Source: Apricaphanius iberus
Lineage: Eukaryota; Chordata; Actinopteri; Cyprinodontiformes; Aphaniidae
Direction: 5' to 3'
NCBI GenBank assembly: GCA_028564705.1
Contig: JAPXFQ010002676.1
Coordinates: forward strand, 1,426,001 to 1,490,000
DNA: 64,000 nucleotides
In this document: positions 60,001 through 62,782 of the stretch, piece after piece
Position numbering within the stretch: position 1 is the stretch's first letter
Layout of the letters: the number at the start of each line of letters is the position of its first letter
Program-made: the position numbers and the translations under genes
Notes under the pieces: model-generated
The model's input: only the letters and a program-made list of their open reading frames with translations
Told to the model about the DNA's origin: nothing
The model's database searches: none

Positions 60001-62782
60001 TATCTGAAGCAAGCAGACCGACTGTATCTGAATGGAGATTGACTCAACAAGACACTCCATCTTTGCACCTACGTCATGTCTGGGCTGTTTCACGTGGGCC
60101 GCTTAGCTTCATCTCACAGCCAAGAGAACATCTTTTCCTTCCTCAGCGAGTACAACTTCATCTATGTGTAGTTTTTCTTTTGTTTTTTAATCTTTGGCGG
60201 GCGTCTCCCAGTTAGGGATTACAGGAATACATCTGAGTGGCTTTGCTTTAAACCCCATCACATCTACCTAACGGCTAAAAGTGAACCCATCCGTCCATGC
60301 TGGGCAGTGAAATGCCCGTCTTGTTACCTACGTTTGCCTGGTCCAGCGGTGCACTTTCATACCTGTTCAACGTGTTCACTTTCAGCCACAACTTTAAAAT
60401 TTTTTTTGCGGGATTTAATGTGAAAGGCACAATCAGGGTCCAAAATTAAATTTTGGACTTACCAGCCAAGATGGCTGGTAGATGAAAAATATTTACTGGC
60501 CAAGCATATTTGTTACCAGCTGAAATTCTGAATGATTTTTACACAGATATACCTAAAACACGTTATTCTATTATATGGTATAATGTTGGAGCCAAACAAA
60601 AAGGAGTGAGAACTTCGAAAATAGTTAATAAGAAAAAAACTTTTTGGTCAATACTTCAGATTTTTTCTTTTGAAACATTTTTTTAATTGACACTTATTAA
60701 AATGTAGTCAGACTCTTTGTTTTCTCCGTCCATGTAATCTGGCCTCCTGCTTCTTACACATTCTTTGTGCCAAAGAATAAGTTGGGTCATGATCCCTAAT
60801 CTCTGGAGAACCCAGTTGAACCATGGGAAGATCTGAAAGTGTCTCGGGGCTTAAACTGGACCTCCGATCAGTTTTAGCTTGCTTCATAGTAGAGCTGCAG
60901 GGTATATCGCACACTGACGGATACCAGAATGTATGTCATTTTGTCCTTGTCAGCAAATTTGGTATATAAAAAAGAAAAAGAAAAGATGTGTTGTAGTTTA
61001 GTGGTACTCATGCCCCTTTAAGAAATTACTGTACGTGACTATGGACAGTCATGTGACTACATCTCATCCAGAAGGGAAAAGCGGTGCCAACGCAGCGATG
61101 GGGTTTCTATATTTAGCAACAGACTCCTCTGGCGACTATTCTTCAAAAAAGGGACTAGCGACAAATGTAGTGACTTCTTATGGTGTTAGTGGATACTTTG
61201 AGACTCTAAAGTGCAGCACGTATTATTGTTACTGCTTTAACTCAGCAGCAGAGCTGCAGTCGACCCAGAGCGCTCCCAGCCGGGCATGCTAGCTCACCCA
61301 GCCCAGGTCCTGCCAGACAGAGCAGATATTAACCCCACTTAGTCCAGAATGTTGATACACCGCTTGAAGCCGCCGCTTAAATTCGGGTTTTGAAAAATCG
61401 CAATACATAGTATTACTGATTGTTATGTGATATATCATAATATATTCTATCATTCCTTCTGTATTGTGATACATATCGTCTCGGCAGATTCTTGCCAATA
61501 AACATCCCTAACACGTGTGTTGACACAAGCAGCAAGCTGGAGAGTTCTACTGGGGGGCATATAGAACTCACACCGGATAGAGTCCCGGATTTGTAGAGTA
61601 AAAGAAAAACAAACATGGCAACCAGCGAGGAGATAATTATTTGGTTAATTTTCATTACAACAGAAAACGACAGCTGCTGTGTCGGGGCTGGTATGCAAGA
61701 CCATATTTACGGCCATTCTTCTTTTTCTACAGTTTTTTGCCCCCATTGACCTTGTGTACCTACAGTCAGTCAAATAGTTACTTGCATATTGCTCCATGCG
61801 GCTCGAAGCATACTCTAAAAACGCATGGAAACAAACACAGCAGCCGTTTGGGTTGTTTTCCTACACCTCCTTGTGCTGAAAATCGCCAAAAGACCAGATT
61901 AGATAAATTATCCTTTCAATATAAAGCATGTAGTGCACAAACGCTGCATTACCTACTGATTACAGTGACTGCTGAGCACCGTTCTGTTTAAACGATCTCT
62001 GGCTGTTGCTTAGCTAACCAGTCACGGGCATACGCTCTCCGTGGGCGGATAGTTTGAAAAATTCGGTCCGTCTTTGTGTAGGTGATTGAGAGGATTGCAT
62101 TGAAGGATAATGGCACTGCATCAATCTGTTTCGACGTAGAAGTATAAACTAGGCTTTAGTCCAGATCTAAGGCGCAATTAATAATTTGAATCGGAGCTAT
62201 TTTACAAAGAAAAGCTGCTATAATTCTTCTTCTCTAGATTTAAAAAGATGGCAAAAAGTACCTGAAGCTGTATTGCTGTGAAAGGTGGTTCCACACACTA
62301 CTGATTGTGCAGAGAGCTGAATTCAAATGCATGCCACACTTTTCAGATTTTTATTTGTTGGAAAAAAAATATGCTCTCAATTTCTTTCAATCATACAGAT
62401 GTTCAGATTTAAAGCTCCTACACCCAGTAATAAGAAGCTTTTGATTTAAGTCCCCCCTCGGTTAAAGTAAACACTCCCACGTTTTAACACTGACCTTATA
62501 AAAATAAAAATAAAAACAGATCACGCATTTCTCCTACACAATCAAAACACCCAAACTTCCCAGGGCAACATTCAGCTACAAATCATCAGCAGAAAACAAG
62601 CCCCTGCTTGCACAGAAGAGCCCAAACCAGCCCGGATCTTACATGTGTGCAGCGGGACTTCTTTCTTGGACGCCGCCCGCTCAAAATCTCCAAACAACAA
62701 CTTACATACATTTTCATCACAGGGCTGTTTCCATTTAAATAAAACCCGTTCGCTATAAACTTACTATTTTGCTCAGATCCAT
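8483..62782 (-). CDS. hip1: hip1, huntingtin-interacting protein 1 (30 coding exons, whole gene span)
   Basis: HIP1 is a clathrin-adaptor and actin-linking endocytic protein. It binds PI(4,5)P2 through its ANTH domain, clathrin and AP2 through a linker, clathrin light chain through the coiled coil, and F-actin through the C-terminal I/LWEQ (THATCH) domain. Thirty exons on the minus strand splice into 3,045 nt (1,014 residues plus stop); all junction phases agree. Approximate residues: ANTH 1-250, clathrin/AP2 motifs 298-327, coiled coil 340-640, I/LWEQ 754-970. HIP1 rather than HIP1R is indicated by [57 protein letters not shown] and [18 protein letters not shown]. All introns are GT-AG except intron 2 (AT-AC, U12-like). 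Human HIP1 is about 1,037 residues; the difference is mainly the short first exon used here. No frameshift or internal stop was seen. Confidence 0.95.
8879..9480. repeat. Probable dispersed fish repeat in hip1 intron 29
   Basis: It begins agggcctatatcatgcaaaa, a phrase I know from a frequent fish repeat, and continues into unannotated sequence with an internal perfect hairpin (9051-9089). Boundaries are approximate and the classification is unknown. Confidence 0.35.
9606..10268 (+). mobile_element. TIR element copy 2 (same family as 1111-2742)
   Basis: About 660 bp in hip1 intron 29, with ends tctagtttacgcta and agcataaactatgctta in inverted orientation. Shared internal blocks with copy 1 include cggagtagaggcc, taactatcc, gattggtcag, agttagcaccccctgctgtc, and ccataaacgaaaaacgtctc near the right end. 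Uninterrupted, so it shows the element without the Tc1 insertion. Confidence 0.6.
10905..10966 (-). CDS. hip1: hip1 exon 29 (end of I/LWEQ, residues 952-972)
   Basis: The 62-nt exon encodes [20 protein letters not shown]. This HIP1 signature differs from HIP1R (DFSGLSLIKLKKQEMETQ). Acceptor TTACTAG, donor GTAGAC, phase 1 to 0. Confidence 0.96.
11099..11222 (-). CDS. hip1: hip1 exon 28 (I/LWEQ, residues 911-952)
   Basis: The 124-nt exon encodes [20 protein letters not shown] and [20 protein letters not shown]. Acceptor CCTTTTAG directly before GTAAAAGCG, donor GTGAGA, phase 0 to 1. Confidence 0.96.
11340..11445 (-). CDS. hip1: hip1 exon 27 (I/LWEQ, residues 875-910)
   Basis: The 106-nt exon encodes [20 protein letters not shown] and [15 protein letters not shown], nearly identical to human HIP1. 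Acceptor GTTCCCAG, donor GTAAAC, phase 2 to 0. Confidence 0.97.
11576..11676 (-). CDS. hip1: hip1 exon 26 (I/LWEQ, residues 842-875)
   Basis: The 101-nt exon encodes [20 protein letters not shown] then GWGATVM, the most conserved I/LWEQ block in the family. Acceptor TCCACCAG, donor GTAAGT, phase 0 to 2. Confidence 0.97.
12109..12202 (-). CDS. hip1: hip1 exon 25 (I/LWEQ, residues 810-841)
   Basis: The 94-nt exon encodes [20 protein letters not shown] and [11 protein letters not shown], a hallmark actin-binding block. Acceptor CCTGCAG, donor GTAGGT, phase 2 to 0. Confidence 0.95.
12655..13310. mobile_element. Decayed Tc1-like fragment in hip1 intron 24
   Basis: Phrases such as gatttaatatgtttgaccaa (12752-12771) and ggttttatttaggggtataa (13284-13303) correspond to TIR-proximal and antisense transposase regions of a widespread fish Tc1-like family (assigned from memory). 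No open frame survives. Confidence 0.45.
14470..14980 (+). repeat. Possible solo LTR-like segment
   Basis: This intronic stretch differs from its flanks. A moderately GC-balanced block contains tatatttactcatgcatctg, then gagaccctacgtgcacgtaa followed by aataaa at 14894, in the manner of an LTR U3-R-polyA order. No internal retroviral or retrotransposon coding is present, and no convincing target duplication was found. The LTR identity is only a suspicion. Confidence 0.25.
15692..15750 (-). CDS. hip1: hip1 exon 24 (I/LWEQ, residues 791-810)
   Basis: The 59-nt exon encodes [19 protein letters not shown] and ends in phase 2. Human: EMLSKSRAGDTGVKLEVNER. Acceptor CCGTCAG, donor GTAAAA. A 3.5-kb intron rich in repeats follows. 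Confidence 0.95.
15884..15994 (-). CDS. hip1: hip1 exon 23 (I/LWEQ domain start, residues 754-790)
   Basis: The 111-nt exon encodes [20 protein letters not shown] and AAARIE, the talin/HIP1/Sla2-type I/LWEQ opening block (human [20 protein letters not shown]). Acceptor TTCTCCAG, donor GTGATT, phase 0 to 0. Confidence 0.96.
16095..16231 (-). CDS. hip1: hip1 exon 22 (residues 708-753)
   Basis: The 137-nt exon encodes [20 protein letters not shown] and [15 protein letters not shown], just upstream of the I/LWEQ module. Acceptor GTTCCAG; the donor GTGCCA is weak. Phase 1 to 0. Confidence 0.92.
16490..17300 (+). mobile_element. Decayed Tc1-like element in hip1 intron 21
   Basis: The left end resembles a Tc1-like TIR (acagctgcatctcaataaac). 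The plus-strand text from 16860 to 17235 follows a Tc1 transposase gene with frameshifts: ttgactctagtg, agcttccacagtg, and gcaaactgccctcaccttca with ccaaagagaatcc, the eroded SPDLNPIEN region. No intact frame. The right boundary was not determined. Confidence 0.5.
19314..19333. repeat. CA microsatellite
   Basis: About ten CA repeats, 8 bases past the donor of hip1 exon 21 on the transcript side. Confidence 0.9.
19341..19448 (-). CDS. hip1: hip1 exon 21 (residues 672-708)
   Basis: The 108-nt exon encodes [20 protein letters not shown] and PAEQAD. Human HIP1 and HIP1R share the L-D-I-G-ATS pattern here. The acceptor GGTGCAG is followed by CTGTACTGG; donor GTATGG, phase 1 to 1. A short CA microsatellite sits just inside the next intron (19314-19333). 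Confidence 0.93.
20024..20110 (-). CDS. hip1: hip1 exon 20 (residues 643-672)
   Basis: The 87-nt exon encodes [20 protein letters not shown] and REAFLADNT, helical. Acceptor TCTCTGCAG, donor GTGAGA, phase 1 to 1. Confidence 0.92.
20193..20340 (-). CDS. hip1: hip1 exon 19 (end of coiled coil, residues 594-643)
   Basis: The 148-nt exon encodes [20 protein letters not shown] then HISCTSSA. The family block after the coiled coil (human AAEQVIQDALNQLEEPPLIS) is recognisable. Acceptor TGTCCACAG, donor GTCAGG, ends in phase 1. Confidence 0.93.
20409..20603 (-). CDS. hip1: hip1 exon 18 (coiled coil, residues 529-593)
   Basis: This is the longest internal exon (195 nt). It encodes [20 protein letters not shown] and [20 protein letters not shown]. 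It is less conserved with mammals but keeps heptads. Acceptor GGTGGCAG, donor GTCAGG, phase 0 to 0. Confidence 0.9.
21102..21608. mobile_element. Fold-back element with arms of about 130 bp in hip1 intron 17
   Basis: Left arm 21102-21236 and right arm 21478-21608 are inverted copies at roughly 90% identity by eye, from tatggag...agaaagt inward through cgcagggtttttc, ggaaatgcacatg and gtttcacaaatgcacacgcg to ataattttcagaaacactt. The 240-bp centre is built of degenerate copies of a roughly 20-bp unit (gtgcatttgtgaaacagatt). No coding sequence. It looks like a non-autonomous DNA transposon or long-TIR MITE; the superfamily is not determined. Confidence 0.65.
22341..22358. repeat. AAT trinucleotide microsatellite
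   Basis: Six short aat repeats in the AT-rich intron between exons 17 and 18 of hip1. Confidence 0.8.
22674..22775 (-). CDS. hip1: hip1 exon 17 (coiled coil, residues 495-528)
   Basis: The 102-nt exon encodes [20 protein letters not shown] and [14 protein letters not shown], rich in Glu, Gln and Leu. Acceptor GGTTTAG, donor GTCAGC, phase 0 to 0. Confidence 0.9.
22903..23019 (-). CDS. hip1: hip1 exon 16 (coiled coil, residues 456-494)
   Basis: The 117-nt exon encodes [20 protein letters not shown] and [19 protein letters not shown]. Acceptor TTGTGCAG, donor GTGAGG, phase 0 to 0. Human has NAEVTKQVSMARQAQVDLER. Confidence 0.94.
23105..23193 (-). CDS. hip1: hip1 exon 15 (coiled coil, residues 426-455)
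   Basis: The 89-nt exon encodes [20 protein letters not shown] and QSHADLLRK, strongly conserved with human HIP1. Acceptor TTCCCAG, donor GTGAAG, phase 1 to 0. This segment is adjacent to the clathrin light-chain-binding part of the family coiled coil. Confidence 0.95.
23340..23470. mobile_element. Tc1-like TIR-end fragment
   Basis: ttttatgacagaccaacaca (23396-23415) and neighbouring words resemble the terminal region of the same fish Tc1-like family as 12655-13310 and 38300-38960 (from memory). Short remnant in hip1 intron 14. Confidence 0.4.
23480..23695. repeat. Degenerate tandem repeat of ccgatagt/ccaatagt units
   Basis: The words gatagt, ccgatagt and ccaatagt recur at about 25-40-bp spacing, each followed by a short variable stretch (ggtttggcc, gattagtttg, aggctgatag). 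It reads as a decayed minisatellite or the inner part of a repeat element. Confidence 0.5.
24620..24927 (+). mobile_element. MITE-like TIR element, copy A
   Basis: It begins tagggctgggtgtcgattca and ends tttcaacatagcccta; the ends are imperfect inverted repeats. The AT-rich body is full of cgattca/gaatcg words. A longer relative lies at 43008-43408 in opposite orientation. Non-coding. Confidence 0.55.
25361..25897 (+). mobile_element. 498-bp repeat copy 1 with flanking 19-bp direct repeat
   Basis: 25381-25878 is about 99% identical to 28555-29052. It is bracketed by cctgttacttgtttaaaaa at 25361-25379 and again at 25879-25897. A direct repeat of this length around a truncated copy is typical of target-primed retroposition. 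The copy lacks the upstream part that precedes the matching region at 28055-28554. No protein of known family is encoded. Confidence 0.65.
26143..26326 (-). CDS. hip1: hip1 exon 14 (coiled coil, residues 365-426)
   Basis: The 184-nt exon encodes [20 protein letters not shown] and [20 protein letters not shown]. Human HIP1 has VSELEADLAEQQHLRQQA at the same place. Acceptor TCACCAG, donor GTGAGG, ends in phase 1. Confidence 0.94.
26400..26472 (-). CDS. hip1: hip1 exon 13 (coiled coil start, residues 340-364)
   Basis: The 73-nt exon encodes [20 protein letters not shown] then FRLE, a heptad-like amphipathic helix opening the coiled coil. Acceptor GATCAG, donor GTATCA, phase 2 to 0. Confidence 0.92.
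26850..26947 (-). CDS. hip1: hip1 exon 12 (AP2-binding motifs, residues 308-340)
   Basis: The 98-nt exon carries FDDLF (314-318) and DPF (325-327), followed by [13 protein letters not shown]. FxDxF and DPF are classical AP2 alpha-appendage motifs; human HIP1 has FDDIF and DPF here. Acceptor CTCTCCAG, donor GTGAGT, phase 0 to 2. Confidence 0.94.
27178..27321 (-). CDS. hip1: hip1 exon 11 (linker, clathrin-box region, residues 260-307)
   Basis: The 144-nt exon encodes [20 protein letters not shown], then an acidic, Ser-rich linker. L298-V-D-T-D302 occupies the place of the human clathrin box LMDMD. Acceptor GATGCAG, donor GTAAAA, phase 0 to 0. Confidence 0.94.
27535..27610 (-). CDS. hip1: hip1 exon 10 (residues 234-259)
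   Basis: The 76-nt exon encodes [20 protein letters not shown] then PQLPE. The acceptor is GTTTCAG; the donor GTGCGG is weaker than the others. Ends in phase 0. The sequence matches HIP1 ([18 protein letters not shown]), not HIP1R. Confidence 0.94.
27690..27747 (-). CDS. hip1: hip1 exon 9 (residues 215-234)
   Basis: The 58-nt exon encodes [18 protein letters not shown], a block shared by HIP1 and HIP1R. Acceptor TTTGCAG, donor GTAAGG, phase 1 to 2. Confidence 0.95.
28055..29052 (+). mobile_element. Longer relative of the 498-bp repeat (copy 2)
   Basis: 28555-29052 matches 25381-25878 with about six substitutions. The preceding segment from taaaggccgaccgatatatt (28057) is absent from copy 1 and may be the rest of the element or unrelated flank. 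No flanking duplication found. Located in hip1 intron 8. Confidence 0.5.
29600..29955 (+). pseudogene. Tc1-like transposase fragment with 3' TIR
   Basis: Plus-strand reading gives [40 protein letters not shown] and VFQHDKDPS. This is the central Tc1 catalytic region, including the second Asp block (QHD). It then stops and runs into a terminal region ending gtatcaaataattgttctcc. Internally deleted and inactive. In hip1 intron 8. Confidence 0.75.
30150..30300. repeat. Fish retroelement/SINE-like tail fragment
   Basis: caatcaaactttatttatga followed by caaagtgctttacagattaa is a phrase common at the ends of fish dispersed repeats. Short non-coding piece about 190 bp from exon 8 of hip1. Confidence 0.45.
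30487..30627 (-). CDS. hip1: hip1 exon 8 (ANTH C-terminal helices, residues 168-215)
   Basis: The 141-nt exon encodes [20 protein letters not shown] and [20 protein letters not shown], nearly identical to human HIP1. Acceptor TCCTGCAG, donor GTGAGT. The codon for Cys215 is split T|GC across the junction. Confidence 0.95.
31776..31837 (-). CDS. hip1: hip1 exon 7 (ANTH, residues 147-168)
   Basis: The 62-nt exon encodes [20 protein letters not shown]. Acceptor CATCCCCAG, donor GTGAGT, phase 2 to 1. It matches the human [19 protein letters not shown] block. Confidence 0.95.
32300..32391 (-). repeat. tRNA-derived SINE or tRNA-like pseudogene
   Basis: On the minus strand an A-box-like tagagcggctg is followed by a B-box-like ggttcaattcc about 40 bases later (gtagagcggctgccccgtat to ggggttcaattcctgaccc). 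No cloverleaf with an intact acceptor stem was evident, so a SINE head or pseudo-tRNA is preferred over a functional tRNA. Confidence 0.5.
32883..33245 (+). mobile_element. MITE-like element, tagggatgtgt family
   Basis: The left end tagggatgtgtactggca and the right end ttcttacatctcta are imperfect inverted repeats, with an AT-rich body between. The end motif resembles that near 61515. Non-coding, in hip1 intron 6. Confidence 0.45.
34039..35428 (+). mobile_element. Non-autonomous hAT element with 8-bp target duplication
   Basis: The left end is cagcagttcccaaagttggg; the right end, reverse-complemented, is cagtggttcccgaactttcc. This is the hAT-type terminal motif. The element is flanked by the 8-bp direct repeat aactaaat (34031-34038 and 35429-35436), the classical hAT target duplication. 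It is 1,390 bp long with no hAT transposase, but it carries a short ORF with a splice donor (34580-34738). In hip1 intron 6, 162 bp past exon 6. Confidence 0.8.
34580..34738 (+). CDS. Small ORF inside the hAT element, followed by a splice donor
   Basis: An ATG-initiated frame of 52 codons begins [20 protein letters not shown], continues through [10 protein letters not shown], and ends LALLLLDL before TAA. A strong donor (TT|GTAAGT at 34734/34735) interrupts the end of the frame, so it may be a transposon-borne first exon rather than a complete gene. The basic start and the RWQDLRE then LALLLLD spacing resemble N-terminal ORFs seen in fish repeat-associated proteins; I cannot name the family. 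Confidence 0.35.
   Translation: MSVEAKKRKQEHDRERARTRVNTGPAFTRWQDLREDTRCDTDGCLALLLLDL
35591..35667 (-). CDS. hip1: hip1 exon 6 (ANTH, residues 122-147)
   Basis: The 77-nt exon encodes [20 protein letters not shown] then NDVNN. Acceptor GTTCCAG, donor GTGAGTG, ending in phase 2 (TT of a Phe codon). A complete hAT-like insertion begins only about 160 bp into the following intron. Confidence 0.94.
36010..36051. repeat. Poly-C tract (31 C, one G, 10 C)
   Basis: A nearly pure C run on the plus strand, G-run on the hip1 transcript strand. Length is likely polymorphic and sequencing-sensitive. Confidence 0.9.
36109..36861. mobile_element. MITE with ctttccaccggacgc inverted ends
   Basis: The left end ctttccaccggacgcgtcag and the reverse complement of gctgctgcgtccggtggaaag at the right form inverted repeats followed by cagcagcacg on both sides. 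A third, inverted-orientation piece (gcatccggtggaaagg) lies internally at 36765-36779. No coding sequence. In hip1 intron 5. Confidence 0.6.
37302..37382 (-). CDS. hip1: hip1 exon 5 (ANTH, residues 95-121)
   Basis: The 81-nt exon encodes [20 protein letters not shown] then KMEFHIK. Acceptor CCCCTCAG, donor GTGAGT, phase 0 to 0. Confidence 0.95.
38300..38960 (-). mobile_element. Decayed Tc1-like element, 5' part
   Basis: Plus-strand words tctggactttgactgggcca (38359-38378), tcatgacgctgtttgttcac, and ctctgacaaacctctgaggc with gtcacagaacagctgg match, antisense, the start of a fish Tc1-like element as I remember it. It ends in a TIR-like ttccacacttttcag. Fully degenerate. In hip1 intron 4. Confidence 0.5.
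40218..40274 (-). CDS. hip1: hip1 exon 4 (ANTH, residues 76-94)
   Basis: The 57-nt exon encodes [19 protein letters not shown], flanked by the acceptor CCTGCAG and the donor GTAAGC. Phase 0 to 0. It corresponds to human LKDSLRYRNELSDMSRMW. Confidence 0.95.
40387..40529 (-). CDS. hip1: hip1 exon 3 (ANTH core, residues 28-75)
   Basis: The 143-nt exon begins CC-TGC-ATC after an AC 3' splice site, so codon 28 is A+CC (Thr). It encodes [20 protein letters not shown] and [18 protein letters not shown], the most conserved HIP1 ANTH stretch. Donor GTAAGA. An upstream TCCTTAAC at 40542-40549 is a perfect U12 branch site, and no AG lies between it and the exon. Confidence 0.95.
40700..41125 (+). repeat. 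SINE-like dispersed repeat downstream of the U12 intron
   Basis: catcgtggcgcagctggt and gtgtggagtttgcatgttct with ccccatg are recurrent phrases of a widespread fish repeat. It lies inside hip1 intron 2 (the AT-AC intron). A related fragment is at 44566-44950. Confidence 0.5.
41171..41191. repeat. AT microsatellite
   Basis: About ten AT repeats in hip1 intron 2. Confidence 0.85.
41776..41794. repeat. CA microsatellite beside the U12 donor
   Basis: About nine CA repeats ending 11 bases before the ATATCCTC donor octamer of hip1 intron 2 (GT repeats on the transcript strand). The GT run offers decoy GT dinucleotides downstream of the true donor. Confidence 0.85.
41813..41876 (-). CDS. hip1: hip1 exon 2 (ANTH, PIP2-binding motif, residues 7-28)
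   Basis: The 64-nt exon encodes [20 protein letters not shown]. It contains the ANTH phosphoinositide pattern K-x9-K-x-K-H (K12, K22, K24, H25). The acceptor is CTTTGCAG. The 3' end is AGG-A followed directly by ATATCCTC, a U12-type AT-AC donor. No GT donor gives a sensible junction. Exon phase 0 to 1. Confidence 0.93.
43008..43408 (-). mobile_element. MITE-like TIR element, copy B
   Basis: Opposite-orientation relative of 24620-24927. It starts tagagctgtgttgaaa and ends gaatcgatacccagccctaa. The body carries the same ccagacggccattt and gaatcgat phrases. Non-coding. Confidence 0.55.
44566..44960 (+). repeat. SINE-like/retroelement-tail fragments
   Basis: gggctgcaccacagtgcgaa and gtggttagcgctgttgcctt (44579-44598), then ctgcagggtcacagaggggc and ccaggcagggtacaccc, are known phrases of a common fish repeat; the middle has diverged. 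In hip1 intron 1. Confidence 0.45.
45629..46280. mobile_element. MITE with gggtgtttctcaatg inverted ends and tca duplication
   Basis: The 15-bp ends gggtgtttctcaatg and cattgagaaacaccc are perfect inverted repeats, flanked by tca on both sides (45626-45628 and 46281-46283). The 652-bp body is non-coding. A 3-bp target duplication is compatible with PIF/Harbinger-type elements, though that family usually prefers TWA. Confidence 0.65.
46290..47960. other. hip1 intron 1 stretch with a small SINE-tail piece
   Basis: 46300-46365 contains a SINE-tail-like run (agcactttgcattgacggtt, then gaagcgctatatgat). The rest shows no exon or nameable repeat. Confidence 0.35.
47963..48530 (+). mobile_element. 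Truncated, degenerate Tc1-like element
   Basis: After a terminal-like stretch (tggttcttatcagacaaaga), the plus-strand text follows a Tc1 transposase N-terminus with multiple frameshifts and stops: gggcttctggactccagtga (48319-48338), accacagtgagtgcgttatc, then catccaagaggtcataaaat. The catalytic half is absent. In hip1 intron 1. Confidence 0.6.
49372..49396. repeat. Poly-A run
   Basis: 25 consecutive A residues in hip1 intron 1. Confidence 0.9.
49770..49995 (-). repeat. tRNA-derived SINE
   Basis: On the minus strand: an A-box-like tggcttagtgg, a perfect B-box ggttcgattcc, then a body with tgtgggcaaagcattatgat and ggtcggtacaactagaacaa. This is the arrangement of a common teleost tRNA-derived SINE whose body ends near a gcgctata-like motif. 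Moderately diverged. Confidence 0.65.
50783..51875 (-). mobile_element. Tc1-like element with long TIRs, transposase broken
   Basis: TIRs of roughly 55 bp are readable: left aggtccttctaaaaaaaaat then gatattgtgataaagttaat; right end the inverted version. A TA flanks each end. The minus-strand transposase starts at 51600 (helix-turn-helix), then breaks into several frames. The region after the second Asp block runs directly into the TIR, so the third catalytic residue and the C-terminus are lost. Inactive. Confidence 0.8.
51345..51602 (-). pseudogene. Tc1-like transposase N-terminal helix-turn-helix fragment
   Basis: The frame opens with [20 protein letters not shown] and continues [20 protein letters not shown], the paired-type DNA-binding domain of Tc1 transposases, to TLGDLRKQ. 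Downstream codons continue in shifted frames with stops. Remnant of the element at 50783-51875. Confidence 0.75.
52165..53210. other. hip1 intron 1 stretch, nothing recognised
   Basis: AT-rich sequence with no open frame of note, no splice-supported exon and no repeat I can name. Confidence 0.4.
53215..53520 (-). mobile_element. Tc1-like 5' end fragment
   Basis: On the minus strand [15 protein letters not shown] (near 53281) is the start of a Tc1-family transposase. It is preceded by a leader and TIR-like region reaching about 53520. The frame fails within 20 residues. In hip1 intron 1. Confidence 0.55.
55331..55910. mobile_element. MITE with gtccacactaagcc inverted ends
   Basis: The ends ggccacgtccacactaagcc and ggcttagtgtggacgtagcc are near-perfect 20-bp inverted repeats. 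The internal sequence repeats variants of the end motif (ctagtgtggacag at 55493, taaacggg). Non-coding, 580 bp. Confidence 0.65.
55925..56150. repeat. Dispersed repeat (ggtcttcaagg...tcctgcatg family), copy 1
   Basis: ccggtcttcaaggggcctgt and gtgtcctgcatgtttaagat, then an inverted-looking gtcttgaagactagagttgg at the right. It resembles a common fish non-autonomous element; a second diverged copy is at 58075-58232. Confidence 0.5.
56479..56966. mobile_element. MITE-like element (cggcacacccctaat end)
   Basis: It begins gagttgcactgatcaattgg and ends gccatcggcacacccctaat, with gatcagcca and aaatcggcaaatcagatt before the end. The pattern is a familiar fish repeat of unclear class. Non-coding. Confidence 0.5.
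58075..58232. repeat. Dispersed repeat, copy 2 (relative of 55925-56150)
   Basis: caggggtgtccatctccagt, gggccagtgtcctgcaggtg and a right part acatgcaggaaact repeat the plan of copy 1. Non-coding. Confidence 0.5.
58235..58545. mobile_element. MITE-like element (tagggacgcaccaata family)
   Basis: Starts tagggacgcaccaatactgt and finishes with tcaaatatcagtattggaaa. Inner words atcggtaaaagttaaccgat and ggatcggtatcagcag recur. Abuts the repeat at 58075-58232. Confidence 0.5.
59040..59480. repeat. Fish LINE-tail-like repeat
   Basis: ggaagtcagtgaagtttacc, ttgcggctacattctgaacc, and ccattttaacaccaagatta are phrases of a frequent fish dispersed repeat. Strongly diverged and non-coding. Confidence 0.4.
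60430..60910 (-). pseudogene. Fragment of a hAT-like transposase gene region
   Basis: On the minus strand 60905-60740 reads [20 protein letters not shown] then [10 protein letters not shown], resembling the C-terminal dimerisation end of hAT-derived fish proteins. Downstream, gtccaaaattaaattttgga and agccaagatggctggta (60437-60480) form a second recurrent repeat motif. No full domain; assignment from memory only. Confidence 0.35.
61435..61515 (-). repeat. End fragment of a tagggatg-type MITE
   Basis: On the minus strand gttagggatgtttattggca followed by atatgtatcacaatac resembles the left end of 32883-33245. The other end was not located. Confidence 0.35.
61790..62157 (-). mobile_element. TIR element copy 3 (partial; family of 1111 and 9606)
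   Basis: On the minus strand it begins aagcctagtttatacttcta and continues cacctacacaaagacggacc, gagagcgtatgcccgtgact and caaggaggtgtaggaaaaca, all shared with copies 1 and 2. It loses similarity near 61800, so the other terminus is missing or diverged. In hip1 intron 1. Confidence 0.6.
62765..62782 (-). CDS. hip1: hip1 exon 1 (start codon, residues 1-6)
   Basis: The coding part of the first exon is six codons (MDLSKI). The ATG sits in a strong context (GCTACCATGG) and the exon ends at a perfect GTAAGT donor, phase 0, which fits exon 2 (phase 0). It lies next to a CpG-rich stretch. The human protein instead starts with about 40 residues before the matching point, so this may be an alternative first exon. 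The longer N-terminus was not found and could lie beyond position 64000. Confidence 0.65.

Noticed and set aside
62641..62700. Possible alternative exon on the minus strand ending at a GTAAGA donor near 62641.
   Set aside because: There is no upstream ATG or acceptor with a supporting frame, and no similarity to the known HIP1 N-terminus.
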